A stretch of 5,333 nucleotides of DNA from Vermiphilus sp. (GTDB lineage: Bacteria; Ratteibacteria; UBA8468; B48-G9; JAFGKM01): NCBI GenBank assembly GCA_020722825.1, contig DYKC01000071.1, positions 1 to 5,333 on the forward strand, in the 5' to 3' direction. How positions within the stretch are numbered: the stretch's first letter is position 1; each line of letters opens with the position of its first letter. Below the pieces are notes generated by a model. It saw only the letters and a list, made by a program, of their open reading frames with translations, was not told the DNA's origin and did no database searches. A program made the translations under genes and the position numbers. Below, in pieces: positions 5,266 to 5,333 of the stretch.

Positions 5266-5333
5266 TTACTCAAAATCCCTCTTTTTCCTTATCCTGTCTA
5301 TGTTTCCTCTTTTTATTACTGCATCTGTATAGT
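5266..5333 (-). CDS. Possible C-terminal end of an unidentified gene, cut by the window edge
   Basis: A minus-strand frame enters from the right edge and ends at TAA (5268-5266). Its last 21 residues are rich in charged residues and end in RIRKKRDFE. The composition looks protein-like, but a second frame of this A/G-rich strand is also open over the same bases, so chance is a real alternative. I do not recognise a family. If real, it would lie upstream of panD in the same direction. Confidence 0.2.
   Translation of the reverse strand, partial: YTDAVIKRGNIDRIRKKRDFE

Larger units (their letters stand above)
4955..5333. other. Leader and promoter region upstream of panD
   Basis: These 379 bases hold no confident complete gene. 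Read on the minus strand, they contain a promoter (5138 to 5110), a leader of about 150 nt with three GTTCGGG copies and a long stem (5047 to 4987), and the panD ribosome-binding site. Further right is a second possible minus promoter, TTGACT (5250-5245) with an 18-bp spacer and TATCCT (5226-5221). A 12-bp palindrome TTGACAAGTCAA lies at 5239-5250. A possible gene end lies at the edge. The palindrome also offers a TTGACA on the plus strand with only a weak TAATTT partner. Confidence 0.6.

Overview
The window is A+T-rich and gene-dense. It holds two operons that face each other. The genes are conserved housekeeping genes of bacteria. Lnt, an apolipoprotein N-acyltransferase, points to a bacterium with lipoproteins and most likely a diderm envelope. 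The proteins are divergent enough in detail (a short RnpA, unusual residues in PanD and RNase III) that I cannot name a phylum; an uncultured or candidate-phylum lineage is a guess only.

Left part, plus strand. After about 190 bases with no convincing gene comes a near-consensus sigma-70-type promoter (194-222), a leader of about 75 nt with a small hairpin, and the classic cluster rpmH - rnpA - yidD - yidC (306-2477). Each gene overlaps the next by 4 to 16 nt. The cluster joins ribosomal protein L34, the RNase P protein, and two membrane-protein insertion factors. In many bacteria it lies beside dnaA/oriC, but I see no dnaA and no cluster of DnaA boxes here.

Middle and right, minus strand. 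panD (aspartate 1-decarboxylase), lnt and rnc (RNase III) read leftward from about 4954 to 2491, again with overlaps (4 and 25 nt). This operon makes beta-alanine for pantothenate/CoA, N-acylates lipoproteins, and processes double-stranded RNA; no common pathway is evident. yidC and rnc converge with only 13 bp between their stops, so readthrough from either side would form double-stranded RNA over rnc or yidC.

Right flank (4955-5333). This is a long leader and promoter region for panD. It has a TTGACA-N17-TAAAAA promoter, about 150 nt of leader, a 21-bp imperfect stem followed by a T-rich run, and three same-direction copies of a GTTCGGG motif. The copy nearest panD is part of a 12-base word, TAAGAGTTCGGG, that also lies just upstream of the rpmH ribosome-binding site at the other end of the window. 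This leader architecture is the least explained and most interesting part of the window. A possible 3' end of another minus-strand gene touches the right edge, but support is weak.
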